64,000 nt of DNA from an uncultured Collinsella sp. (GTDB taxonomy: Bacteria; Actinomycetota; Coriobacteriia; Coriobacteriales; Coriobacteriaceae), in the NCBI GenBank assembly GCA_900757185.1, contig CAAEMX010000021.1, positions 1 through 64,000 on the forward strand. Reading direction: 5' to 3'. Of the stretch, positions 20,388-28,313 are shown in pieces; positions within the stretch are counted from its first letter, which is position 1; each line of letters opens with the position of its first letter. The notes beneath the pieces were generated by a model. That model saw only the letters and a list, made by a program, of their open reading frames with translations, made no database searches and was not told where the DNA came from. Both the position numbers and the translations under genes were made by a program.

Positions 20388-20579
20388 ATGGCGCCTATCG
20401 CACCGCTCAAAATACTCGTTGCCCCTGCCGCCAAGGCCATCGTCCACCTGTGCGACTCACTTACCTACAATGACGTCCCCTGTGTCGTCGAAGAGCGTTC
20501 GGACAGCTGCCCCTATCTGGGCCACGTCCCCTTCTTTGCGCCTAAGCTCGTTTCCGATCCCGAGCACCGCGAACAGTAA
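20388..20579 (+). CDS. Small conserved-looking protein of unknown function
   Basis: A 63-residue frame with a strong ribosome site (AAAGGAGATG) just before its ATG. The protein starts with a hydrophobic stretch (PLKILVAPAAKAIVHLC) and has three cysteines, including SCPYLGHVPFFAP. I do not recognise the family. It is divergent from the membrane LuxR regulator and convergent with an APC permease. An inverted repeat TAAACG/CGTTTA (about 20333-20352) lies upstream and may be its promoter region. Confidence 0.5.
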   Translation: MAPIAPLKILVAPAAKAIVHLCDSLTYNDVPCVVEERSDSCPYLGHVPFFAPKLVSDPEHREQ

Positions 20580-20615
20580 TCCAAGATGCACCAAGCGCTG
20601 CGCAACTCGCGGCGC

Positions 20616-22025
20616 TTACTGTTTTGGTGCAAAGTAACCTGACCCCCGTGCACCAACGCCGGGATTGTCGACGCTTCGGCCGCGGCGCGATATGAGGCGC
20701 GAAACCTCGCCCAATAACAGGCCAATCACTACGCCCGCGAGAATCGGCAACTTTGCCATCTCGGCAGGTGAGCTGTTGAGCGGCACAATCGTAGCAACAA
20801 TCGAAAGCACGAGCTCCACCACGGGAATCGCAAGCGCCACCGCGAGCACCTTGCCCTCGAAAGGCGCACGGAACACACGCGAGCGATTATCGTGCTTGCG
20901 CAGACGCCAAAACGCTGGGAACATCGGGATATAGCTCATAAGCAGGAAGACGACGTTCATCGAGAAGAAAACCCAAAAGACGTCGGAGCCCTCGCCCAGC
21001 GGAATCTGGAGCAGTAGCACCATACTTGCAAAACAACCGTTAATGAGTGCCGAGCCGTTGGGCATGCCGGTCATCTTGGACACCAGCGCAAAGGGACGCG
21101 GCATATTGCCATGACGCGCGGCATAGCTCGCCACGTTGTTGACGCCAAAGCTCCAGCAGATCATGTTGGCGAACAGCGTCACCAAAAAGGCCACGCCAAC
21201 AATCATCGTTAGCGGGTGGGTGCGCCCCACCATAGCGGCGACTGCGTCCACAATGCCCGAATCGAGCGAAAGCTGCTCGGCGGGAACCGCGGCTCCAATG
21301 CCGATGCCGCAAATGATGTAGATTGCCGCAATAGCCACGCCACCGGCAATAACCGCCTTGGGGATATCGCGCGACGGGTTTTTCATCGTGCTGGCAAAGG
21401 TCGCGACCACTTCGAAGCCCATAAAGTTGAACAGGATAATCGATAGGTACGTCAACGAATTGGTGTCGCCCAGATCTGGAATGAAGGTCTTAAGCGACAT
21501 GTCGTTGGCAAAGCCGTTATTGCAGGCAAACCAAATGCCGACGATTCCCACCACAGCGGTAATGAGCACCTTGATGACGGCGCCGCCGTCCATAACCCAA
21601 TCGGCCTCCGCCACCGGCTGCATTGCCATGACCGTGACGCCCCACACAAAGGCAATCTCGATGGCAATTCGGATCCCGAGTGAAAACTCGATACCCCACA
21701 CCGCATTAATGACACTGGGGAACATGCAGGCGATACTTGCCACCCACAGCGGAAAGTTGACCCAGTAGCACCAGGAACAGCGGGCACCCCAACGGTCACC
21801 CAAGCCCAGACGTACCCAGTCGTACAGGCCGCCCTCGGAATCGAACGCCGTGCCCAGCTCGGCCACCACCAGGCCATAGGGAAGCAAAAACGTAATGATA
21901 AGGAAGATCCACCAGAAGAACTGCACGTTACCCATGGCAGATGCCGGAGCCGCCGCCTCAATGGTAAACACGACGCAGATAACCGAGAGGATGACCTCGA
22001 ACAGGGAGAACTTTTTACCTGCCAC
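20616..22025 (-). CDS. APC-family amino acid/polyamine exchanger 1
   Basis: A 469-residue carrier with about twelve membrane segments. It has the APC pattern EAAAPASAMGN in helix 1, GLYDWVRLGLGDRWG in loop 2-3 and FNFMGFEV in helix 6. It is closely similar along its length to the second exchanger (24187-25626), which sits in the agmatine cluster, so an amine or amino-acid antiport role is likely. GTG start at 22025 follows AGGGGGAG. The leader upstream carries a terminator hairpin ending just before the ribosome site, so its expression may be controlled by attenuation. Confidence 0.88.
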   Translation of the reverse strand: MAGKKFSLFEVILSVICVVFTIEAAAPASAMGNVQFFWWIFLIITFLLPYGLVVAELGTAFDSEGGLYDWVRLGLGDRWGARCSWCYWVNFPLWVASIACMFPSVINAVWGIEFSLGIRIAIEIAFVWGVTVMAMQPVAEADWVMDGGAVIKVLITAVVGIVGIWFACNNGFANDMSLKTFIPDLGDTNSLTYLSIILFNFMGFEVVATFASTMKNPSRDIPKAVIAGGVAIAAIYIICGIGIGAAVPAEQLSLDSGIVDAVAAMVGRTHPLTMIVGVAFLVTLFANMICWSFGVNNVASYAARHGNMPRPFALVSKMTGMPNGSALINGCFASMVLLLQIPLGEGSDVFWVFFSMNVVFLLMSYIPMFPAFWRLRKHDNRSRVFRAPFEGKVLAVALAIPVVELVLSIVATIVPLNSSPAEMAKLPILAGVVIGLLLGEVSRLISRRGRSVDNPGVGARGSGYFAPKQ

Positions 22026-22049
22026 GGCACGCTCCCCCTACAGCAAAAA

Positions 22050-22118
22050 GGATGGCATCTGTACCGAAGGCGCAGCCCAAGGTAGGGTTGCAGGCCGCAT
22101 CACCGGTACAGGTGCCAT
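22050..22118 (-). promoter_or_regulatory. Terminator in the leader of the APC exchanger gene
   Basis: A 17-bp stem (GGATGGCACCTGTACCG on the minus strand, 22118-22102, with its partner at 22066-22050) directly followed by TTTTTGC and then by the ribosome site of the exchanger gene. This is an intrinsic terminator placed inside the 5' untranslated region, the arrangement of an attenuator or riboswitch. The 40-base loop itself can form a smaller stem. What would prevent its formation is not visible. Confidence 0.65.
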
Positions 22119-22339
22119 CCCAAAGAGAGGAGAGGATGCAGATGTTGGACCAACGCTCGCGGAACAGGCGCGTGTAGATGACGATACGCTGGTACACAGA
22201 TACTCCGATCAAAACGGCCGCGTTCGCGACCGGGAACTTTCGGCAATTGAAGACGCGTCTGACCTGGGAAATTCAAGCGAACAATTGGCCTAACCCGCAA
22301 AAAATCCCAGGCCAGACGCGTATTCAATCAAAGAAAAAA

Positions 22340-22369
22340 GGCACTCCGATGTGGAGGCAACGGAGTGCC
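22340..22369 (-). terminator. Terminator of the agmatine deiminase cluster
   Basis: Stem GGCACTCCG/CGGAGTGCC followed on the minus strand by TTTTTT. It ends the transcript of the agmatine operon after a 325-base untranslated tail that contains two nested-palindrome elements. Confidence 0.9.
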
Positions 22370-22462
22370 CAAAGAAAACCCAACCGACCAAGACATCAAG
22401 CAAATCAGCCATCAATGCCCCAAGATGGTCCGATTCACCGACCGTCCGATTGATCGGCTGGG

Positions 22463-22556
22463 TTTTCGAGGTGCCCCAGGTCGCCGCGAAAGAGGAGCGA
22501 AGCGTACTTTGGTACGCGAGCGACGGTTTGAGCGGCGAGATGGGGTGCCTCGGAAA
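22463..22556 (-). repeat. Nested-palindrome 3' element, copy B1
   Basis: Outer arms 22464-22487 and 22532-22556 pair with few mismatches. The asymmetric core GAAAGAGGAG / CGACGGTTTGA and an inner hairpin GCGTAC-TTTG-GTACGC match the other copies. Copies B1 and B2 form a direct tandem with a period of about 129 bases. Confidence 0.8.
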
Positions 22557-22591
22557 GCCAGACGATTAAGCGTCGGCGTGATTGGCTGGGT

Positions 22592-22684
22592 TTCCGAGGT
22601 GCGGCAGATTGCCCTGAAAGAGGAGGGCATTGACCTTAAGGGTCATGCCCGACGATTGAAGGGCAAGGTGCCGCGCCTCGGGAA
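22592..22684 (-). repeat. Nested-palindrome 3' element, copy B2
   Basis: Starts 10 bases behind the stop of agmatine deiminase 2 (minus strand). Outer arms of about 24 bases pair with only a few mismatches; core GAAAGAGGAG / GACGATTGAA; inner hairpin GGGCATTGACC with GGTCATGCCC. The middle stem is GCCCT/AGGGC here, whereas it is GACGT/ACGTC in copies A, C and D. Confidence 0.85.
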
Positions 22685-22693
22685 GACAGACAG

Positions 22694-23899
22694 TTACGCA
22701 GACGGCTCCTGCTGCGTAATGCAGTGGATGTTTCCGCCGCCGAAGACGACCTGCTCGGACTGAACGCCGACGCACTTGTAGACGCCCTCGCCCCAGACCT
22801 CGTCATAGATCTTCTGGAGCGTGTCAACGGCCAGCTGGTCGTTCTCGTCGCCGTACTGCGGGACGATAACGCCGTGGTTGGTGACCAGGTAGTTCATGTA
22901 GGAGGCGATCAGCGGCTCGTCGGGAACGCGCGGCTCGGCGTTCTCGTCGGCGTCGATGGTGTCGCAGGAAGCCTGGTCCATGAACAGCGGGTTCACGGGC
23001 ATGCAGAGCTTGTAGACCTTCATCTTGCGGCCCTTGGCGTCAACGGCGTTGGAGAGGGTCTCGTAGGCAGCGTGGCACTGCTCGTAGAACGGATACTCGG
23101 GATCGTCGGTCCAGATGCAGGCCATGACGCCCGGGGCGATGAACGTGGCGACGTCATCGATGTGGCCGTTGGTCTCCTCGGGGTCGATGCCCTCCTTGAC
23201 CCAGATGACCTTCTCGACGCCCAGGTAATCCTTGAGGTGCTCGTCCATGTAGGCGCGAAGCTCCTCGCTCCAGGGCTCGAACTTCTTGTGGTACTTGGGC
23301 CAAATGGACTCGGGATCCTCTTCCTCCTCCAGAACCGCAGAGCAGGTGCGGCCCGGGGAAAGCAGGCACTGGTCGGTCACGACAAGGGTGCCCTCGCCGT
23401 CGACGGTGATGGAGCCGCCCTCGAGGATCATGTCATCGGGACGATAGCGACGGCAGCCGGAGAGCTCGGCCATCTTAAGGGCGATCTGCTCGTCCTTGTC
23501 CCACGGGAAATAAAGGCCGTCGACGAGACCGCCGTAGGCGTTGAAGTGCCAGTGGTTGGCGCGCTTCTCGCCCTTGCCGTTGATGACGTAGGTGGCGGCG
23601 GTGTCGCGGAACCAAGCGTCGTCGGTGGTCATCTCGATAACGGTGACGTTCTCGTCGTTCTCAAAGACGGCCTTGCAGTTGGCGTAGTCGGCCTGGTTGG
23701 CACACATGGTGACCGGGGTGAACTCGGCGATGGCGCGAGCGATGGCGGCATACTGCTTCTGAGCCGGCTTGGCGCCGTGGGCCCAAGTGTCGGTGCGGTG
23801 GGGCCAGCCCATCCACACGCGATCCTGCGGGGCAAACTCAGCAGGCATAAAGAAGCCGTCGGCCTTGGGAGTGGACTCGGATTCGGTGATCGTACGCAT
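22694..23899 (-). CDS. aguA: Agmatine deiminase, paralogue 2
   Basis: A 401-residue agmatine deiminase: DRVWMGWPHRTDTW, DDAWFRDTAATYV, FNAYGG, LEGGSITVDG, TNGHIDD and the catalytic cysteine in GGGNIHCITQQ. It carries an insertion of about 20 acidic residues (EEEEDPESIWPKYHKKFEPW) not present in paralogue 1. The start at 23899 follows GGAGGAAA. It is the last gene of the putrescine carbamoyltransferase, exchanger, deiminase cluster and so is the copy most likely used for agmatine fermentation. Confidence 0.95.
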   Translation of the reverse strand: MRTITESESTPKADGFFMPAEFAPQDRVWMGWPHRTDTWAHGAKPAQKQYAAIARAIAEFTPVTMCANQADYANCKAVFENDENVTVIEMTTDDAWFRDTAATYVINGKGEKRANHWHFNAYGGLVDGLYFPWDKDEQIALKMAELSGCRRYRPDDMILEGGSITVDGEGTLVVTDQCLLSPGRTCSAVLEEEEDPESIWPKYHKKFEPWSEELRAYMDEHLKDYLGVEKVIWVKEGIDPEETNGHIDDVATFIAPGVMACIWTDDPEYPFYEQCHAAYETLSNAVDAKGRKMKVYKLCMPVNPLFMDQASCDTIDADENAEPRVPDEPLIASYMNYLVTNHGVIVPQYGDENDQLAVDTLQKIYDEVWGEGVYKCVGVQSEQVVFGGGNIHCITQQEPSA

Positions 23900-24186
23900 A
23901 AGATTTCCTCCAAATCGAACGATCGCTTGCCGCGGGCGGGTTACCCGCAGCCTAAAAACCAAGAGAAAGTGGGCGCCCGTCCCCCGGCAAAGGTCGGGGC
24001 GCCCGGTGCCAGTTTTCACGGAGTCGCACCGGCGAGCGACGACGTAGCCAAGTGCGCGGAGACATACGCACGAAGGATACGAAAGAGAGAGGTTGGGGCG
24101 GGCGGTGGTTACCGGAGCTATCGCTCGCACCCGCCCCAAGGAATGGTTAGCAGATGAGGAGGGTTGGAGCCCCGAATCCGGGTGCT
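23900..24186 (-). promoter_or_regulatory. Spacer between exchanger and deiminase with hairpins
   Basis: A 287-base gap inside the agmatine cluster. Two GC-rich hairpins are visible: GGGGCGGG/CCCGCCCC (about 24094-24138) just behind the exchanger stop, and GGGCGCCC/GGGCGCCC around 23981-24005. The first looks like a terminator, so the deiminase may be partly uncoupled or have its own promoter. Confidence 0.45.
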
Positions 24187-25626
24187 CTAGTTCTCCTCGG
24201 CCTCGGCGGCCTCCTCAGCGAGACGCTGAGCAGCCAGCTCAGGGGTGAGACCCTTGTACTCGGTCTCGCGACCCTTGGCGCTGACGACGCGGACGACCTC
24301 GCCGATGAGCACAAGCACGATGAAGATAACGATCATCGGGACCTTGTCGCCAATTTCATCGACGGAGAACGGAACCAGCGTTGCAACGATGGCCAGGATC
24401 AGCTCGATGCAGGGGATGGCCAGCATAACCTTCATCATGGCGCCCTTAAACGGGAACGTGAAGATGCGCTCGCGGTTCGGGTCGTTCTTACGAAGGTTGA
24501 GGAACGCCGGGAACATCGGGATGTAGGTGAGCAGCAGGAAGACGACGGAGGTGCCGAAGAGCATCCAGAAAACACCGTTGGAGATGGCGTCGATGGGAAC
24601 CAGCTGCAGGCACAGCACCAGGGAGGCAACGACGGCGTTGACCAGGTTGGCGCCGTTGGGCATATCGTCGTCAGAGATCATCGAGGCGAAGACCTTGGGC
24701 ATGTTGCCGTGCTCGGCAGCGTAGCGAGCAACGGAGTTAACGCCGAAGGACCAAGCGGCCATGTTTGCGAACAGGGTGATCAGGAAGGCGATGCAGATGA
24801 CCTTAAAGATCATGGAGTCGCCCACCATGGTCTGGACTGCGACAATCATGCCAAAGTCGGGGTCGATGGAATCGGCCGGCACAGCAGCGCCGATGCCAAA
24901 GCCAGCGAACAGGTAGATCACGGCGATGGACAGGCCACCGACGATGATAGCCTTGGGGATATCGCGAGCGGGATCGGCCATGTCGTCGGTCATGGTGCAG
25001 ATGACCTCGAAGCCCATGAAGTTAAAGATGATGATCGACAGGTAACCGAGAGCGTTGGTGTTGGTGAGCTCGGGCAGGAAGGTGGCGGCGGACATGTCGT
25101 TCGCAAAACCGTTCTCCATGGCATACCAAATGCCCAGAGCGCCGACGATAACGGCAACGGCGACCTTGATGATGGCGCCTCCGTTAAGGACCCACTCGGA
25201 GTCGGCCGCCTTTGAGCGGCCCATAAGGTAGACGATCCACACAAAGGCAAGTTCGATACCCATCTTGGCGACCAAGTTGAACTCGACGCCAAAGGCCATG
25301 CCCAGGATGTCGGGGAACATGGTAGCCAGCGAGGCGATCCACAGCGGGTAGTTGACCCAGTAGTAGTACGAGATGCGGGCGCCCCATTTGTCGCCCAGGC
25401 CATCGCGTACCCAGTCGTAAATGCCGCCCTCGCCGTCATAGGTGGTACCGAGCTCGGCGACAACCATGCCGTAGGGAAGCAGGAAGGTCAGGATCAGGAA
25501 GATCCACCAGAAGAACTGCTGGTTGCCAATGGCAGCAGCAGGAGCGGCGGCCTCGCAAACGAAGACGACGCAGATGATGGTCGAAATGACCGTCAAAAAG
25601 GAAAGCTTTTTCTTTCCGTCGCTCAT
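24187..25626 (-). CDS. APC-family exchanger 2, probable agmatine/putrescine antiporter
   Basis: A 479-residue APC carrier with about twelve membrane segments (EAAAPAAAIGN in helix 1, GGIYDWVRDGLGDKWG, FNFMGFEV). It lies between putrescine carbamoyltransferase and agmatine deiminase on one strand, the place taken by the agmatine/putrescine antiporter AguD in other agmatine deiminase operons, so that role is the best inference. The ATG follows AAGGAGC. Exchanger 1 at 20616-22025 is its paralogue. Confidence 0.88.
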   Translation of the reverse strand: MSDGKKKLSFLTVISTIICVVFVCEAAAPAAAIGNQQFFWWIFLILTFLLPYGMVVAELGTTYDGEGGIYDWVRDGLGDKWGARISYYYWVNYPLWIASLATMFPDILGMAFGVEFNLVAKMGIELAFVWIVYLMGRSKAADSEWVLNGGAIIKVAVAVIVGALGIWYAMENGFANDMSAATFLPELTNTNALGYLSIIIFNFMGFEVICTMTDDMADPARDIPKAIIVGGLSIAVIYLFAGFGIGAAVPADSIDPDFGMIVAVQTMVGDSMIFKVICIAFLITLFANMAAWSFGVNSVARYAAEHGNMPKVFASMISDDDMPNGANLVNAVVASLVLCLQLVPIDAISNGVFWMLFGTSVVFLLLTYIPMFPAFLNLRKNDPNRERIFTFPFKGAMMKVMLAIPCIELILAIVATLVPFSVDEIGDKVPMIVIFIVLVLIGEVVRVVSAKGRETEYKGLTPELAAQRLAEEAAEAEEN

Positions 25627-25759
25627 GATGAGCTCCTTCGCTCAGTCTTGGACAGATCCGAGGCCCTAAGGTATTAAGGCAATTGCCTGGGCCTCGGTGA
25701 GCGGGCGACAGGAGACGAGCATCCGCCGCCCGCAAACGTGCTTTAAGAACCCTTGAGGC

Positions 25760-26833
25760 TTAGAGCTGCTCGAGAGCCTCGAGAGCGGCGTGGAGCTCAG
25801 CCTTGGCGGAGTACTCGACGTCCTCGTCGTTGAGCGGAGTGCGCTTGCCCAGGGCGGCAAGGAGAGCACGGATGGAGTGCTTGCGGTTCTCGGCCTCGAC
25901 CCAGCACAGGGAGCGCTCGGGATCGTCCATAACCTCGTCGACGACTTCCTCGTTGCGGGTGGCCGGCAGGCAGTGCATGAACTTGGAGCCTGCGCCGGCG
26001 AAGTTCATCATGTCCATGGTGACCTGATACTCGGGATAGAACACGTCCATGTAGTTCTCGCCCGAGACCTCCTCGTCGTACAGGCCATACCACACGTCGG
26101 TGTAGATGAAGTCGGCGCCCTTGATGCACTCGATGTCGTCGGAGATGACGACCGAGCCGCCGGAGACCTTGCAGTTCTCCTCGGCGATAGCCATCATCTG
26201 CTTGCCGAACTCGGCGCGCTCCTCGACGGTGCCAACATGCAGGCCGCCGTCGGGGATCTGGTGGCCCTTAGGTCCAAACTGGACAAACTTCATGCCGACC
26301 TTGGAGGCGATGAACATGAGGGAGACGCAGACCTGGGTGGCGTCGCCGATGAAGGCCAGGGTGCAGTCCTCGATCTTCTTGCCCTCGGGGAGGTTCTCGA
26401 GCATGGTCATGAGGTCGCCCATCTCCTGCGTGGGATGGTTGAACTCGGACATGCCGTTGATGACGGGCACAGCGGAGCCCTCGGCGAGGCCGACGACGTC
26501 CTTGTGACGGTCAACGCGAGCCATCATGATGTCGAGCAGCGAGCCCATAACGCGAGCGGTGTCGCCCAGGGACTCGTGACCGCCGAGCTGGATGGTGCCA
26601 GGGCCATAGAACTGAGCATGGCCGCCGAGGTCGGTCATAGCGGTCTCGAAGGAAAGACGGGTGCGGGTGGAGACCTGCTGGAAGATCATGCCAAGGCTCT
26701 TGTTGCGGAGCAGGTGCGGATAATAACCGTCAACCTTGATGGCCTTCTTCATTGCCAGGCCAAGATCCTCGATAGCCAGGATCTGCTCTTTGGTGAAGTC
26801 GTTGGTGTCGATGAAATCCTTAGGCAGTGCCAT
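25760..26833 (-). CDS. ptcA: Putrescine carbamoyltransferase
   Basis: A 357-residue transcarbamylase. Carbamoyl phosphate motif [12 protein letters not shown] near residue 55, then [12 protein letters not shown], and [11 protein letters not shown]. The N-terminal [13 protein letters not shown] and the segments [21 protein letters not shown] and [12 protein letters not shown] match putrescine carbamoyltransferase (AgcB/PtcA) more closely than ornithine carbamoyltransferase. The reaction run here is phosphorolysis of N-carbamoylputrescine to putrescine and carbamoyl phosphate. The start at 26833 follows AAAGGAAA. Carbamate kinase, needed to harvest ATP, is not in this window. Confidence 0.93.
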   Translation of the reverse strand: MALPKDFIDTNDFTKEQILAIEDLGLAMKKAIKVDGYYPHLLRNKSLGMIFQQVSTRTRLSFETAMTDLGGHAQFYGPGTIQLGGHESLGDTARVMGSLLDIMMARVDRHKDVVGLAEGSAVPVINGMSEFNHPTQEMGDLMTMLENLPEGKKIEDCTLAFIGDATQVCVSLMFIASKVGMKFVQFGPKGHQIPDGGLHVGTVEERAEFGKQMMAIAEENCKVSGGSVVISDDIECIKGADFIYTDVWYGLYDEEVSGENYMDVFYPEYQVTMDMMNFAGAGSKFMHCLPATRNEEVVDEVMDDPERSLCWVEAENRKHSIRALLAALGKRTPLNDEDVEYSAKAELHAALEALEQL

Positions 26834-27162
26834 GTCGATTTCCTTTCCGCCGGTCTTGCCGACTATTACTATGAGACGCTCGAACATCACGCCTCGTGTT
26901 GACAAGACCATCATTCACCCGTATGCAATTTTTACCTAGTTTATTCGGGATTAAAGACCGTTCACGGAGTTACACCCCCTCTAAACCAATATAAACCCGC
27001 AGGTAGCCAGCTTGCAGGGGGTTTACTATCTAGAACCGCGAACGGTATACGGCTATGCTGTATCTCGGCGCCTAATCCGCAATGTAACGAAGGGTTGAGA
27101 CGTCTATATCCCACAAGATATACAGGACTCGGCCATAGATAAATGAGATGGGACGGTGGCAG
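26834..27162. promoter_or_regulatory. Divergent control region of the agmatine cluster
   Basis: Between ptcA and a membrane LuxR regulator. It contains ACCGTTCACG at 26957-26966, the 15-bp motif ATAAACCCGCAGGTA at 26991-27005, and a loose inverted repeat TAAACCC/GGGTTTA (about 26992-27028). A stretch near 26929-26955 (TTTTTACCT, GTTTATT, GATTAA) is also similar to the region around 19170-19200, supporting common control. Confidence 0.5.
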
Positions 27163-28128
27163 ATGAACACTCTAATGTTCTTCTATACCCTAGCGATACT
27201 CCTGATTTGTATTGTGACGGCAGTGCTTTCGCTTGCCGCCTATGCCTCGTCTCGTCGACGCTTCTTTATCTATGGCAGCGGCGTTTTTATTTGCTATGCC
27301 ATCGAGATGACCGAGATCTTCTTTTTTGAATACACGTTGCAAAACCAGAGTTTTCCAGCCAGCGACTATTACTCAATTACCATGCCTGTGTTGCGGACGC
27401 TTGTGGCAACCGCTTCACAAGCTTTTATTTGGCTCATCGCCATGGACTTGCTCGACAAACATTCAAAAAAGCAGTTTGTTATTCCCGTCGCAACGTTCTT
27501 CCTGAGCGAGCTGCTGATCATTGTCGCTGTCCCCTACGGCCCCATGCATCAATGGCTCTACTACACGATACGTCAGGCATTCCTTGTATTTGTGGGGCTC
27601 TATATCTTTTGGACGGCGCATAAAAGCACGCAGGTCGAGCTTAAGGCGCGCGTCAACAATCAACGAAAGCACCTCATTATCGGCGCCATTCTGGTCGGGT
27701 GCATCGTTGCCGAGGATTTCTACAACATCCTTGTTGTTCCCATGAGCCTGGCACCCTCCTGGCTGCAGCTGTACCTATCCGAGCGCAACTTTAGCGAGAA
27801 CATCTTTGCGTGCTACTTTGCGATTCTGCTGATTATCTACGCCTATCACGTGCTTTCGATTCGCATGCAGGAGGCACCCGAGGAAAAGAACGTCAGCGAT
27901 CTTGATCGACACATCGAAGAGCAGATGCCCTTCTACCGCAACGCCTACAAGCTCTCCAACCGCGAGACCGAAGTCATGCGTCTGGTTGTGTTGGGCAAAT
28001 CGAACCAAGAGATCGCTGACGAGCTCTTCCTTGCCGTGGGCACCGTCAAGACCCATATCCACAACATCCTGGTCAAAACTGAGCAGCAAAACCGCACGAC
28101 GTTGATCCTCCACTTTTGGAAGCGATAA
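27163..28128 (+). CDS. LuxR-family regulator with membrane sensor, agmatine cluster
   Basis: A 321-residue protein with about seven hydrophobic segments followed by a LuxR HTH (LSNRETEVMRLVVLGKSNQ, then AVGTVKTHIHNILVKTEQQ). The ATG at 27163 is chosen by analogy with the paralogue at 19267-20259, whose first helix starts close to the N-terminus; an ATG at 27148 is possible. It is divergent from the ptcA cluster and is its likely activator. Perhaps agmatine or an envelope signal is sensed, but nothing in the sequence shows this. Confidence 0.87.
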   Translation: MNTLMFFYTLAILLICIVTAVLSLAAYASSRRRFFIYGSGVFICYAIEMTEIFFFEYTLQNQSFPASDYYSITMPVLRTLVATASQAFIWLIAMDLLDKHSKKQFVIPVATFFLSELLIIVAVPYGPMHQWLYYTIRQAFLVFVGLYIFWTAHKSTQVELKARVNNQRKHLIIGAILVGCIVAEDFYNILVVPMSLAPSWLQLYLSERNFSENIFACYFAILLIIYAYHVLSIRMQEAPEEKNVSDLDRHIEEQMPFYRNAYKLSNRETEVMRLVVLGKSNQEIADELFLAVGTVKTHIHNILVKTEQQNRTTLILHFWKR

Positions 28129-28129
28129 A

Positions 28130-28281
28130 GTTACGCGGTTTTACCAAACCGCGTAACGGCTCGACGCTACAAGCGCCCCTAAGCGGCAACCTGACGTTCA
28201 ATCGTCGGTCGCGTACCCAAAGTACGCTTCCTACCTCTTTAACGTCACCTTGCTCGTCTAGGGGCGCTTTCGCTGACTTAT
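28130..28281 (+). repeat. Nested-palindrome 3' element, copy C (long form)
   Basis: Starts two bases after the LuxR stop with a 12-bp hairpin (28130-28156), followed by the nested palindrome 28174-28266: outer arms CGCCCCTAAGCGG/CTAGGGGCG, middle stem CAACCTGACGT (28187-28197) with ACGTCACCTTG (28242-28252), core TTCAATCGTC / CCTCTTT, inner hairpin GCGTAC/GTACGC. The first ~75 bases are nearly identical to copy D on the other strand. The tail continues with the spacer that in A and D leads to the 58-bp palindrome, which is missing here. Confidence 0.85.
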
Positions 28282-28313
28282 GCTCAACCTGCGATTGTTT
28301 TGCTTTGAGTCGG

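Noticed and set aside
22015..22212. 65-codon minus-strand frame in the leader of the APC exchanger, as possible leader peptide
   Set aside because: It runs through the terminator stem and overlaps the exchanger start, but has no ribosome site and no unusual run of one amino acid.
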